Below, piece by piece: positions 35,001 to 42,489 of a stretch of DNA of 64,000 bases (positions are counted from its first letter, which is position 1; every line of letters starts with the position of its first letter). The notes below the pieces were generated by a model. The model had not been told where the DNA came from, did not search any database, and saw nothing but the letters and a program-made list of their open reading frames with translations. Source of the stretch: Mesorhabditis belari. Lineage: Eukaryota > Nematoda > Chromadorea > Rhabditida > Rhabditidae. The DNA lies in the NCBI GenBank assembly GCA_958450365.1, contig CAUEEP010000729.1, forward strand, positions 330,001-394,000, given 5' to 3'. A program made the position numbers and the translations under genes.

Positions 35001-36653
35001 GGAATGCATTAAAGGTTAAAATGATAGCGAAACGTCCGTCTATCGGTCGAAGCTCTGGGCGAAAGAATGAATTTTTGAGAAAACGGCTGAGATACGCCTT
35101 GAAATTTGATGTAGTTGTGCCTTTTAAAAAAAAAAATAAAAAATACCCACTAGAAAAAAGTGACGTTCGGTTTTTGATGTTTTTTCTGGGGGCGGTCGGC
35201 ACATCCACGGTGGCCGAGTGGTTAGCGCGCTCGCACCAAGTTCGACAGGTCAAGGGTTCGAGTCCGCGTCCGGTCAAATATTTGACTTTTTTTTAACAAA
35301 AGCTCAAATCTAATATTCCTAAAGAAATTCATAAATTTAGCCGTACGATTAAAACGTCTCAAGTCAAATCGACCGTCCAGAAGCAAACTTTCCAAAACTT
35401 TACGGTACCCGAAGATGAAAATGTGAGTTTTGAGACAAAAAAGATCGGAATTTATAGGAAATTCGATTAAGATCGTTAACGACTACGCGATTGTACGCTA
35501 AAAATAGAAAAATTTTGTTTAAATCGAATTCTTTTAGACGATTTCAACAGTGGAACGTGTCCGCGAACAAGTGGTTCCCCGAACATCGCCCGACAAATCG
35601 GGAAAGGTTTCTTGCTAAAGAATAAGAATTATAATAGTCATAATAGTCTAAAAAATCTATAGGATTTTTAGGAATCTATAGGAAAAAATCTAGAGAACTA
35701 TAACCCATTTGAACCCAAATTGAAACTTTTAGCTCGTTGAAACCCACACTCGCACAGTGGCCTACGAGAACGGAGCACAGCCCGCACAAGAGGTAAAAAA
35801 ATACCCTTGATTTACCAGAAAACCAGAAAAACTTCAGGATCTCGGTGAATTCGTTTCTTCAAAAACAGTGACTTCTGGAAATCGAACCGTTGAGACAATC
35901 ACCTACAAGACGGAAAAAGATGGAGTGGTTCGTGAGATCGAAATTTGAACTTGTTGACGAAAGAAAAACTTGTTGACGTCAAGAAAAACAGCTTTACATT
36001 CCATTCGTAAAGATAGATTGCAATCCATTTCAAAAGCCTTCATTCAACTTGGATTTCCAGGTTGAAACTCATGTTGAGCATCGAGTGACAATCCATTCCG
36101 ATGACGCCATTGATCATGATGCGGTCGGTTTTTTGAAGCTTCTCTAAATAGTGTCTAAAAGGATACGGTACCCTTTAAATTAGCATTTTTTTTGAGCTTT
36201 ACCCTTTTAAAGGTTTGAAGACTTGATTATTTTCACCAAAAAACTGTAGGCTTACGGTAGCTCTTGTCTAGACGAAAAGCTTACAGTAGCTCTTGTCTAG
36301 ACAAAAAGCTTACAGTAGCTTTTGTCCAGACGAAAAGCTTACAGTATCCCTTGTCTAGACGAAAGGCTAATGGTAGCTCTTGTCTAGACGAAAAGCTTAC
36401 AGTAGACCTTGTCTAGACGAAAAGCTTACAGTAGCTCCAAAGGTCATCAGTCCTTTCCTGATGCTTCAGCTATTTCCCCCAATATTCGTCACTAACATGT
36501 CCCGACCTCCTAATCCAAACCAAAAATATTATTCATCCAGCTCTTTAACAAAAAGATTTTTAGGAGCTTTCAAAAGCTATTCTCGAGGCCACTCAGATGA
36601 ACCCGGACATGACCGTGGAGAAGATCGAGGTCAAACAAGAGGCGACACAATGA
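7773..36653 (+). CDS. frm-1: Protein 4.1 / FERM-domain protein FRM-1, with optional giant exon
   Basis: This is a membrane-skeleton adaptor of the protein 4.1 (EPB41) family, which links transmembrane proteins to spectrin-actin at the cell cortex. I assembled 13 N-terminal exons (7773-11039, 364 codons), a central alternative exon (11581-11679, 33 codons, or 11634-23869, about 4,080 codons) and 12 C-terminal exons (26789-36653, 318 codons plus stop). The order is FERM, FERM-adjacent region, variable middle, 4.1 C-terminal domain, as in vertebrate 4.1. All exon phases agree. The short form would be about 715 residues and the giant form about 4,760 if the array breaks are errors. The introns total about 13 kb and are full of minisatellites and foldback elements. 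Family identity is firm; the frm-1 symbol rests on nematode orthology by recollection. Confidence 0.88.
8220..8430. repeat. Degenerate AAACTTCTAAAACATTAAG repeat in frm-1 intron
   Basis: Roughly 40-bp degenerate units (AAGAAAACTGTTTTAAAACTTCTA) fill most of the intron between exons 2 and 3. Confidence 0.65.
8762..8905. repeat. GAGAGCTTAGAGTAGAA repeat in frm-1 intron
   Basis: About six copies of a 17-22 bp unit GAGAGCTTAGA(G/T)TAGAA in the intron between exons 4 and 5. Confidence 0.7.
9065..9272. repeat. AACTCAATGAACTCAATTG repeat in frm-1 intron
   Basis: Units of nine to eleven bases (ACTCAATGA, ACTCAATCA) run right up to the acceptor of exon 6 at 9274, so the branch region of that intron is itself repeat. 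Confidence 0.8.
9700..9902. repeat. 21-bp minisatellite GTAGAAGAGCCTAGCTGGCAG
   Basis: About nine tandem 21-bp units begin exactly at the 5' splice site of exon 8 (CAG|GTAGAAG at 9705/9706). Each unit therefore contains a donor-like CAGGTAGAAG, creating a row of decoy 5' splice sites. Confidence 0.85.
11581..11679 (+). CDS. frm-1: frm-1 short central exon (frame 1)
   Basis: TTATCCCCAG ends at 11580 and a donor GTAAAC starts at 11680, giving a 99-base, phase-0-in phase-0-out exon. It reads ITSGGCFRSLENKPPFFS and goes on PPIAKPMRRLCSITP. It joins GTQ of exon 13 to NGTSKEKKKK of the exon at 26789 without a frame change, bypassing the giant exon. From 11634 on, the same bases are read in a different frame by the giant exon. 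A longer version would stop at TGA a few codons past 11679, so the GTAAAC donor is needed. This is a model from splice signals only. Confidence 0.55.
11634..23869 (+). CDS. frm-1: frm-1 giant exon: repeat-rich 4.1 insert
   Basis: A strong internal acceptor CCCTTTTTCAG ends at 11633. From there the frame reads STDRQTHAALVQHHARKREV and stays open to 17231, then continues in shifted frames to a donor AAG|GTGATT at 23869. Residues are mostly charged and disordered. The first ~420 residues carry diverged YxGPL/YHxG-like motifs, then about 25 copies of an RDWGFHLPSFKIGG module separated by YEGPL(D/E) spacers, then a diverged tail from about 23020. Entry and exit are phase 0, so the exon can be included or skipped cleanly. 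An alternative donor AAG|GTTAGT at 11696/11697 would also exclude it in frame. Function is unknown; an extended cytoskeletal spacer is an inference by analogy with giant-exon ankyrins. It is interrupted near 17.1, 17.9, 21.8 and 22.8 kb by small indels that look like assembly error. Confidence 0.75.
17090..18125 (+). other. Array segment with clustered 1-2 base deletions
   Basis: Compared with neighbouring copies: CCAGACCAG for CCAGTACCAG (~17093), one T short in CGCTTTTTCC (~17136), GAGTCGCC for GAGTCCGCC, AAAGCAGACACCTAGG for AAAGCCAGACACCTACGG (~17196-17210), AAAAGCCAAG for AAAAAGACCAAG (~17347), CCAACATGCC for CCAACCATGCC, CAACCGC for CAAACCGC, GGAAAAATCCC for GGAAAAAATCCC (~17925), CAAGGCACG for CAAGAGCACG and GCGAGATG for GCGAAGATG (~18117). 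These end the long frame at 17231. All are losses, mostly in runs, which suggests consensus error. Confidence 0.75.
21765..22010 (+). other. Array segment with degraded sequence (second break)
   Basis: A B-type unit here is shortened and carries odd homopolymers (CCCGCCCCCCCTTGG, GCGGCCCCCCCAAGGG, a run of A). The YHQGDSWLTA part is scrambled. The frame restarts cleanly near 22010. Confidence 0.7.
22735..22925 (+). other. Array segment with degraded sequence (third break)
   Basis: An A-type unit is recognisable but riddled with deletions and G/C substitutions (GGCGAGGCCC, TGCCTTTGGGCCC, GACGGGGCGGC, TTTACCCGGGTGCC). The next copy from about 22930 is clean. This looks like poor consensus at the array edge. 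Confidence 0.7.
24105..24305. repeat. 11-bp minisatellite GGTTCCAATAC
   Basis: About 17 copies of GGTTCCAATAC, including GGTTCCAACCC and GGTTCCTTTTAC variants, lie in the intron after the giant exon. It is the complement of the ACCGTATTGGA units inside the mobile element at 720-1247. Confidence 0.85.
25195..25275. repeat. 20-bp GAAGAGTAAAGGAGAGTGGT repeat
   Basis: Three to four tandem 20-bp copies in the large frm-1 intron. Confidence 0.8.
25965..26435. repeat. TTTAGGC heptamer array grading into a 21-bp repeat
   Basis: From 25968 to about 26265 the sequence is TTTAGGC/TTTAAGC units with CTAGC interruptions, a one-T-longer relative of the nematode telomere hexamer TTAGGC. From 26265 to 26430 it becomes a regular 21-bp unit AGCTTTAGCCTCTAAGCTTTA. 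Confidence 0.85.
26789..36653 (+). CDS. frm-1: frm-1 3' exons: linker and 4.1 C-terminal domain
   Basis: Exons: 26789-26881 (NGTSKEKKKKSKKGKDG then a serine run), 28239-28310, 29025-29144, 32935-33051, 34627-34689, 34952-34989, 35341-35422, 35538-35606, 35733-35792, 35838-35927, 36061-36123 and 36564-36653. All junctions keep phase. The last four exons form the 4.1 C-terminal domain: TVETITYKTEKDGV, then VETHVEHRVTIHSDDAIDHD, then ELSKAILEATQMNPDMTVEK, matching the family pattern of ETRIEKRIVI, DADIDHDQAL and a final helix. This domain binds adaptor and receptor partners in vertebrate 4.1 proteins. If the 35927 donor is not used, translation ends at a TGA at 35946-35948, giving a form without the terminal lobe. 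Confidence 0.85.
27278..27584. mobile_element. ~305-bp inverted-repeat element with tRNA-like core
   Basis: TTACCCTAAAGTCTCGAGTATA and AGTTCTGT on the left pair with ACAGAACTTATACTCG and CGACTTTAGGGTAA on the right. The left arm carries a 16-base partial duplication. On the minus strand the interior holds GAGGGTTCGAACCCCGC, a perfect RNA polymerase III box-B type sequence, but no full tRNA fold is visible. Confidence 0.7.
28430..28605. repeat. TAAGATCTAAGACCATTC repeat
   Basis: Degenerate 16-35 bp units of AAGATCTTGATCTAAGATCTAAGACCATT in an frm-1 intron. Confidence 0.75.
28725..28853. repeat. 10-bp minisatellite TTTGTACAGC
   Basis: Thirteen near-identical decamers TTTGTACAGC/TTTGTACAAC. 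Each contains the palindrome TGTACA. Open frames on both strands are artefacts. Confidence 0.9.
29555..29730. mobile_element. ~175-bp palindromic MITE
   Basis: AAACGTCTATAGGTATTTTT and GACTATAACTTCTCATAAGT are mirrored by ACTTATGAGAAGTTATAGTC and CACCTATAGACATTT. The inner arms TTTTGATGTCAATCGAT/ATCGATTGACATCAAAA nearly meet at the centre. Confidence 0.85.
30525..30602 (-). other. tRNA-like sequence (probably non-functional)
   Basis: On the minus strand GTCTTGGTGGCTTAGTGGATAACGCG has a good box A and D-arm, and CATGGTTCAACCCC a box B. The seven bases before the D-arm (GTCTTGG) find no complement after the T-arm, so the acceptor stem does not form. It reads as a tRNA-derived element or decayed tRNA. 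Confidence 0.45.
30790..31620 (-). repeat. Inverted copy of the 600-1690 composite repeat
   Basis: GAGTAATGCGTTTTGTAAAACGC, TTGCAAAAAAAATGACGCAAAA and CACGAGC, and about five ~55-bp units (AAAGATATTCAGTTGTTTTAGCTGATTTGGTGCC) are reverse complements of blocks at 600-1690. A tRNA-like sequence (31133-31205, minus strand) with GTGGCTGACTGG and GAGGGTTCGAACCCC sits inside. Its termini GCACGTG/CACATGC almost pair. Confidence 0.6.
31958..32692. mobile_element. 735-bp foldback element with duplicated arms
   Basis: Outer arms GTTTTTGAATGATTCCCC and GATGGTCTATAACTTTGTCC are mirrored at 32650-32692. Each arm contains two tandem copies of a ~180-bp block (CTATAACTTTGTCCAGAGAT...TTTCAAATGATACCAAATAG), in direct orientation at ~31990 and ~32170 and inverse at ~32380 and ~32560. 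No ORF of note is present. It lies in the frm-1 intron before the exon at 32935. Confidence 0.85.
33170..34110. repeat. ~20-bp minisatellite GGCTACAGTAGCTTAGAATT
   Basis: About 940 bp of 18-22 bp units built on CTACAGTAGC/CTACTGTAGC. The core from 33480 to 33850 is regular and the flanks are degenerate. Isolated copies of the CTACAGTA word occur across the rest of the gene. Confidence 0.9.
34700..34835. repeat. GAAAGCATTATAGCATTCTA repeat
   Basis: About seven degenerate copies of TAGAAAGCATTATAGCATTC in the intron before the exon at 34952. Confidence 0.75.
35203..35277 (+). other. tRNA-like sequence (probably non-functional)
   Basis: ACGGTGGCCGAGTGGTTAGCG is a strong tRNA box A/D-arm and GGGTTCGAGTCCGCG a box B. 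Neither the T-stem beyond two pairs nor the acceptor stem closes. It sits inside the frm-1 intron between 34989 and 35341. Confidence 0.45.
36240..36437. repeat. ~30-bp GTCTAGACGAAAAGCTTACAG repeat
   Basis: Six to seven copies of CTTGTCTAGACGAAAAGCTTACAGTAGCT in the last frm-1 intron. Each holds an XbaI-like TCTAGA and a HindIII-like AAGCTT palindrome. Confidence 0.85.
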
Positions 36654-36942
36654 AAGAGAGCGTGAATCGGAGAAGGATCCCCATCCACGAGGAGCCCCCA
36701 TAACCCTCTCAAAGACAAAATCAATCCCATCGCTGCCTCTAACATGTCTCTCTTCTCTCATTCTAGGCTTGTTTAAAGATGAAACTTAGCGCAAAACTAG
36801 TGCTGATTCTTGCACTAACTTCATCTCTAAACAATTCTACATCTTCTCATCTGTCCTTTCCTGATGCTTCAGCTATTTTCCCCTATATCCGTCACTAACA
36901 TGTCCCGACCTCCTAATCTAAAGCAAAAATATTATTCATCGC
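36447..36942. repeat. ~95-bp direct duplication bracketing the last frm-1 exon
   Basis: TCAGTCCTTTCCTGATGCTTCAGC...ACATGTCCCGACCTCCTAAT...AAAATATTATTCAT at 36447-36540 is repeated at about 36849-36940 with few changes. The final exon (36564-36653) lies between the two copies. Confidence 0.8.
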
Positions 36943-37687
36943 TCTCTCTACAACGATCGTACGACCCCTGCCGTGTTTTCAAGGTGATCCAGAAATGGGA
37001 AACATGCCAATTATTTAGGCAAAGATATCTTAACTCATAAAATCAAATTCGACAAGCTAAATCAAGGTCAACAAGTGCAGACTGGCTTTTTGAGGAAACA
37101 CATCTTTTGCGTTAAACTTCCTCTTGACAAGTCAATCGTACTCAAATAATCCATAAATGTCATTGATAGGTTTAATCCAGACTCAATTGGCCAAAATTCC
37201 ATTTGAAATCTTGAAAAACCATTTCCGGATCATCTTCTGTGTGTTGTAGTGCTACCGCATAATTTGCAAACTGCTCGCGTGTGTGGTTTTTCTGTTTTAC
37301 TTTTTCGGTTTTAAAGAGCGGGATGCTTTTGTGTTGCTAAATCGCAAATTTATTTAATTCTTTTTCGGTTTCAATTTTTTTTAAAATTCCAGTTCTCTTC
37401 ATGATTATCTCAATCTCAATTTCTCTCATGTATTTGTAAACAAAATTTCCTCTTCATTTCACCTTATCCATTTTTTGGTATATGATTGATTATACGGCTG
37501 CTTTTTCATGGAAATTCGTGTTTCTTTTTGCTAGTATAAACTCATTTTATTTTGGACACACCAAAAATGCAAAAGAACAGCACAAATGCCTTAATTAAAT
37601 TTGAAATTCACATACTAGCAGAACCAGAAAATATTCCATGATTTTATGAAAAATCTGTTATTAATGAAAAGAAACGAACAGAATTAC
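36654..37687. other. Intergenic region between convergent frm-1 and bag-1
   Basis: Apart from the second copy of the 95-bp duplication I see no exon or RNA gene. It should hold the two 3' untranslated regions. Confidence 0.5.
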
Positions 37688-39298
37688 CTAGAGGCCCGTG
37701 TCAGCAGCTTTTGTTTGATATTCTTTTAAGCGACCACCATATTTGTCGTTCAAATTGAGCAGATGGTCAATCCCGTCGATGAGTGCTTTTCGTCGTTCTC
37801 GATTACGTTGGACCTGACAAAGTGTCAATTAAACAAGTTTAAAGCCCAAATAAGGGCTTAACGGGTACATTTTTACTTTAAGGGCTCCCAAACCATTAGG
37901 GGATAAACCTTCACCAACATCTTAAAAAATTTCCATAGCACTTTTTGCACCTTTTCTGGCTTTTTTCCTCAGCTTCATTGCCAAAGCAGTCCAATGTCCT
38001 TGAGTTTATCTTCAAATTGATCGTCGGGAAGGTTCATAAAATTGAACAGCTTACGTTGCTCTGGTTTGATCCCCGAAGGAAGTCGAGCGGATCCATTGTG
38101 CCAGATAATAAGAATGACCATTTAAAAATTTTTAAATAATCGATATAATCTTTATGCAAATCATTGAATTAATGCACAAATTTGCATTTTACGCAAAAAA
38201 AAAGTGGAAGCCATGGTTTGGGGGCCCACTAAAGTAAAAGAGTACCGCTTAACGTAATCAAAAATAACAGCAAAATTGCTTAATAATTAAATTTTGAAAG
38301 TCTTTCATAATTTTAGCATTAAATTCTCTAAAATTCACAGCTCTTTATCATTGATTTATCTTTATCAAACTTTTCTATGAATCTGGAAACTGCGCAGCAA
38401 AAATAAAAACAAACTACCCACTTGTTCAGGAGTCGTTTGTTCGTTGCTCATCGAAATCGCATCAAGCGCCATTAGATGTCGAAGACCAGCCTCGTTGAAA
38501 AGTTTGACTCGTTTATCCATCTTCCGAATCATTTCCTCTCTTTGTGATCCTAAAACATTGCTTTGGAAAAAGTTTATTAGAACAAATAACTACCTTCCAA
38601 GAAATCCTTCTCGAGTTCAGTGAGATCTTGGCCTATTTTGAGAAACGTGTCCTGCAAATCGATGAGATTTTTCTTCTCGTACTCGTTAAGTTGCTTCAAG
38701 ATAGGATCCGCCTAAAAGCATAAATTTATTTCACAATGCACATTCTTTTTACATAGCGTTAAAAAGGATGTGCATTCGTGTTTGCAATAATTTATTGCAC
38801 GATAAATTTTTGTAACAAGTTACCTGCATTGGTCGTCCCATAACCATGATCTTCTCGTTTTCTTTAAATTTGAAAGCACTCAATGGAGTAGAGTCATCCC
38901 CGGTTAGCGTTCGACTAGCTAAAAGAAAAAAACATAAATATTTTCCCAAAAAGCTTTACCTTTGATAATTTTTAAACTCGACGGATCCAAATTGATGGAT
39001 TGTGCTATTTCTTGGGTGATTTTCTTCAATTCGCCAAGCGTCTTCAAGGAATCGCTGCTTTCCTCCGTTTCATTACCTAAAATATCCAAGAATTCTTTAA
39101 CATTCACTCTAACAATCACTTTTTAACTTTTATATTTCCTGCCGCTGAATTTTAATTCATACATCACTTTACAAACTTTATCGAATCATTTTTTAAAATA
39201 AGAAAATGCATTTTATTAACAAGAACTTTCAAAAACGGTTTACCTGCAGAAATATCGACCTCTTGTACCTTCGAAGCGCACCGGATCGTGATTTTCAT
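37688..39298 (-). CDS. bag-1: BAG family molecular chaperone regulator 1
   Basis: BAG-1 is a cytosolic/nuclear nucleotide-exchange co-chaperone of Hsp70. The minus-strand start MKITIRCASKVQEVDISAG opens a ubiquitin-like domain, continued by TLGELKKITQEIAQSINLD, SSLKIIKG and TPLSAFKFKENEKIMVMGRP. The C-terminal half is a BAG helical domain: ADPILKQLNEYEKKNLIDLQ, EMIRKMDKRVKLFNEAGLRH, VQRNRERRKALIDGIDHLLN and ending EYQTKAADTGL. The basic and acidic positions that contact the Hsp70 ATPase domain in helices 2 and 3 (KRV, RNRERRK, DGID) are present. Six or so exons with AT-rich introns; about 215 residues, like C. elegans BAG-1. A palindromic element lies just upstream. Confidence 0.9.
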
Positions 39299-39587
39299 GA
39301 TCTGTAAAATAACAAAATTAAGAAATTGCACGGTACACAGAAGAGTGAAAGAGGAAAATTGTCTAAAGAAACTTTACAAAACTTCTAGAATACCAAGAGA
39401 AAATGTCATGCCATCCTATTTCTTTCACACCGATAGGAGCTTTTTCTGCGTAGTTTGTACACGTTGGTTTTTACACCCGTAAGGGAAATTTCGCTAGTTT
39501 CACCCTTTGTTTTTGTTGTTTTTCCGGGAATAAACTAATTTGCAGTGCACAAGCTGGTTTTTTTTTCACTAGTTTTGCTATAAGGAT

Positions 39588-40041
39588 TAGAGACCTGTTT
39601 TTCGGTTTTGTCCTGGTTTTTTTTAAGCTAAAAATTCATAACTTCGTCATCTTTCAAGTTTTTATTCATAGGCTAGAAAAGTTTTTATTTATAGAAAACA
39701 CCTTGAGAATAAAACAATTAAAAACTGGGATTGATTTGAGCATTTGGAAGTACCTAAAGTATCCCGAAGGCGCAAAAAAAAGCAAAAAAACCGAACCGAA
39801 CCGAAAAACCGATTTTCGGTTTGCTTTTTTTGGGTTTTTGAGCAACTTGCTTCACTCGACTTGAAAAAAACGTCAATGAGTTGTGTAAAATTCAATTTTC
39901 TATCGAATGATACCATTTTATAATAAAATAATGTACTAAAATAATCTAAAAATAAAAACTTTTCTAGCGATTTTCGTTGAAAAATGACGAAGTTATGAAT
40001 TTTTTAATGTAAAAAAGCCAGGACAAAACCGAAAAACAGGT
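39588..40041. mobile_element. ~450-bp foldback element upstream of bag-1
   Basis: AGACCTGTTTTTCGGTTTTG, TCCTGG and AATTCATAACTTCGTCAT on the left are mirrored by ATGACGAAGTTATGAATTTT, CCAGGACAAAACCGAAAAAC and AGGT on the right. The centre holds an unrelated AT-rich stretch. It lies about 290 bp before the bag-1 start codon. Confidence 0.75.
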
Positions 40042-40155
40042 TTAATAAGAATAATTTCGAAACAAAAGCGAGTTTCTCGATAAAGTCGATGAGTTAAGCG
40101 CGCGAACCGAAAGATAAGAAAATAAAATTTCTGACGAACGAAGCACCGAAAGACG

Positions 40156-40945
40156 TTAAAGGGGATAGGCCAATTTCCGCCATTTTATTTGCGCAACAGG
40201 GTCATTTGCGCAACTAGGTCTTTTGCGAAACTCGCCATAACTTTCTTCTATGCAAGCCCATCTTTTGTTTTCGTGTTTTCGTGATTTTCATGATTTTCGT
40301 GTGATTTTGTTACACTTATTGAGGTATACAAAATGAAACCAAAATCATAAAGATTGGCTTACTTCGAAGAAAGTTATGGCGAGTTGCGGGAGTGGGACAA
40401 ATGCGACCTTTTTTTGCGCACCCGGACATTTGCGCACCTTTTTTTCCGCACCTTGCCCATTAGCGCACCTTTTTTCGCGTTTTAAAAAAGCTCTAAAAAG
40501 CTAATATTAACCAATTTCTATTCCAAATGTTGTTTTTCTAGGTAATTTGAGGGTGTCGAATTCAAATTTTGACATAACAGAGCGTGTGGAACCAATTTGA
40601 AAGACAAAACTGCTAGACCAAACTGAGTAAACTGAGCAACAGAAAATTGTCGATTTTTCTCTTTGTATAACTCCGTCCGTTTGTTTCCACAAGCTCTGAT
40701 ATACCAAAATTTCGATTCTACGCCCTAAAATTACCTAGAAAAACAACTTTTGGAATAGAAATTGGTTAATATTAGCTTTTAGGGCATTTTTAAAACGCGA
40801 AAAAAGGTGCGCTAATGGGCAAGGTGCGGAAAAAAGGTGCACAAATGTCCGGGTGCACAAATGTCCGGGTGCGCAAAAAAGGTCGCATTTGTCCCACTCT
40901 CCGAGTTTCGCAAATAAAATGGCGGAAAGTAGCCTATCCCCGTTA
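40156..40945. mobile_element. Outer foldback element carrying a nested insertion
   Basis: The left terminus AAAGGGGATAGG...TTTCCGCCATTTTATTTGCG is matched by CGCAAATAAAATGGCGGAAA and CCTATCCCCGTT at the right. The smaller element at 40389-40902 sits inside the right-hand arm and splits its GCGAGTT/GAGTTTCGC sequence. Confidence 0.75.
40389..40902. mobile_element. Inverted-repeat element (copy 2) of the GTGGGAC family
   Basis: Ends are GGAGTGGGACAAATGCGACC and GGTCGCATTTGTCCCACTCTCC. Flanking octamers GAGTTGCG (381-388 of this kilobase) and GAGTTTCG (903-910) match at 7 of 8 positions. The ~500-bp body is a near palindrome with arms CTAATATTAACCAATTTCTA and GAATAGAAATTGGTTAATAT. There is no coding capacity. 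Confidence 0.8.
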
Positions 40946-41112
40946 AATTTCAAAATTCACCAAAACAGAAGAGATTCAGCTACTCAACTGAGTAACATTA
41001 AAACTTTAATTATTATATTTGTTTGCCTATTTTCTATGGATTTTCGTGTTTTCTTCCTTTCTTTTCTGTTAACCGTTAAACTTTAGATGTTCTCAACGGA
41101 AGCAAATCAAAG

Positions 41113-42292
41113 ATGACCGCACCAAACACACCGAATATCACCCATGAATTGATGTGCGGAGCAACGGCCGGTGTAGCCGTCGATCTTGGCCTTTACCCAC
41201 TCGACACTCTGAAGACTCGTCTTCAAAGTAAGCAGGGATTCCGCGCGGCTGGTGGATTCAGGAATCTTTACAGGTATCTTTTAATTATATTAACTATATC
41301 GTTAGCAATAATTTAACGAAATAAATGTAATGTTGCTTAAATCTTTAAAACTATGTCAAAAATGCAGTTCTATCTTCAGCACATTGTGCTTTTACAATTG
41401 GAAACTTCAAGTTCCTTTGGGAAAGTTCCTTTACACATAGTTTTAAAAGTAACTTTGTCAAGAGTAAACTACACTTTATTTTAGAGGCATGAGTTCGGTG
41501 GCTATTGGATCAGCCCCCGGTTCGGCGATCTTCTTTGTATCATATCGACAGGCACAAAAAATGGGAAATAACAGTAAGGATTTGTTATGCTTTGGTTAAT
41601 TAAAGTTTTTAGGCATTTTAAGCGATATTTTGGCTGCTTGTTTTGGTGAAATGTGCGCATGTCTCGTCCGAGTGCCAACCGAACTACTCAAGCAGAGAAT
41701 ACAGGCATCAAACGGAAAGGTTGACTATCGTAAATCAATATTGTCTATTTGAAAATTTAGTTGAAACTTAGCTCAGCAATCAGAGAAATTCGACAAACAA
41801 ATGGTTTCTTTGGATTTTATCGCGGATTCACAAGCACGATTGTAAGAGAGATTCCCTTCGCCTTCATCGAATACCCACTATGGGAAGCAATGAAAAGAAG
41901 TTTTCATCAAAAAATGGTTTGGTTTCTGGTGTCTTATAATGACTTAACAGAGTGTTTAGGATCGTCACGCTTCACCCATTGAAGGAGCTGCTTTCGGAAG
42001 TTTAGCAGGATTAACAGCAGCCGCACTTACGACACCGCTTGATGTTGCAAAGACTCGGATAATGTTGAATAGAGCTACATACACACCACGAATTTTGGAG
42101 ACTCTATTTGAGGTTGAAGAAAAATCTATTTTAAATAATTTATGATGTGTTTAGATTCATCGAGAAGGAGGAGTTCGTGCGCTATTTTCAGGAATTGTGC
42201 CCAGGATGTGTTGGATGTCGATTGGTGGATTTGTATTCTTTGGAGCTTACGAAACAGCAAAATATACACTCTCTTTGCCAATTGAGTTTTGA
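41113..42292 (+). CDS. SLC25A26: Mitochondrial S-adenosylmethionine carrier
   Basis: This is an inner-membrane exchanger that brings S-adenosylmethionine into mitochondria in return for S-adenosylhomocysteine. Exons 41113-41273, 41485-41573, 41613-41719, 41761-41916, 41960-42112 and 42155-42292 give 267 residues (human about 274). The three carrier signatures are visible: [20 protein letters not shown] and [10 protein letters not shown], each opening one third of the protein, with [10 protein letters not shown] near the end. The fragments [37 protein letters not shown] and [19 protein letters not shown] fit the SAM-carrier branch better than other SLC25 members. The start is preceded by a short AT-rich leader. 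It converges on the ACBD6-like gene. Confidence 0.88.
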
Positions 42293-42489
42293 AATTTTTT
42301 ACTATTTTAGTTTCGAGTTACTAGCTTTTTTTTTACTTTGTTATGCGATTTGCAAATTTATTGTGCCATTTTCAAATGCCATTTCATGTTAGAAAAGGTT
42401 TAGAAGTTCGAATTTTCTGATTGTTTTTCGGGTCTTTTTATCTCAAAACATTTTAATAAGAAAAATAAAAAAAATGACAAATAAAATAA

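Noticed and set aside
35203..35277. Functional tRNA gene
   Set aside because: Boxes A and B are good but the T-stem and acceptor stem do not pair. The same failure applies to the other tRNA-like sites.
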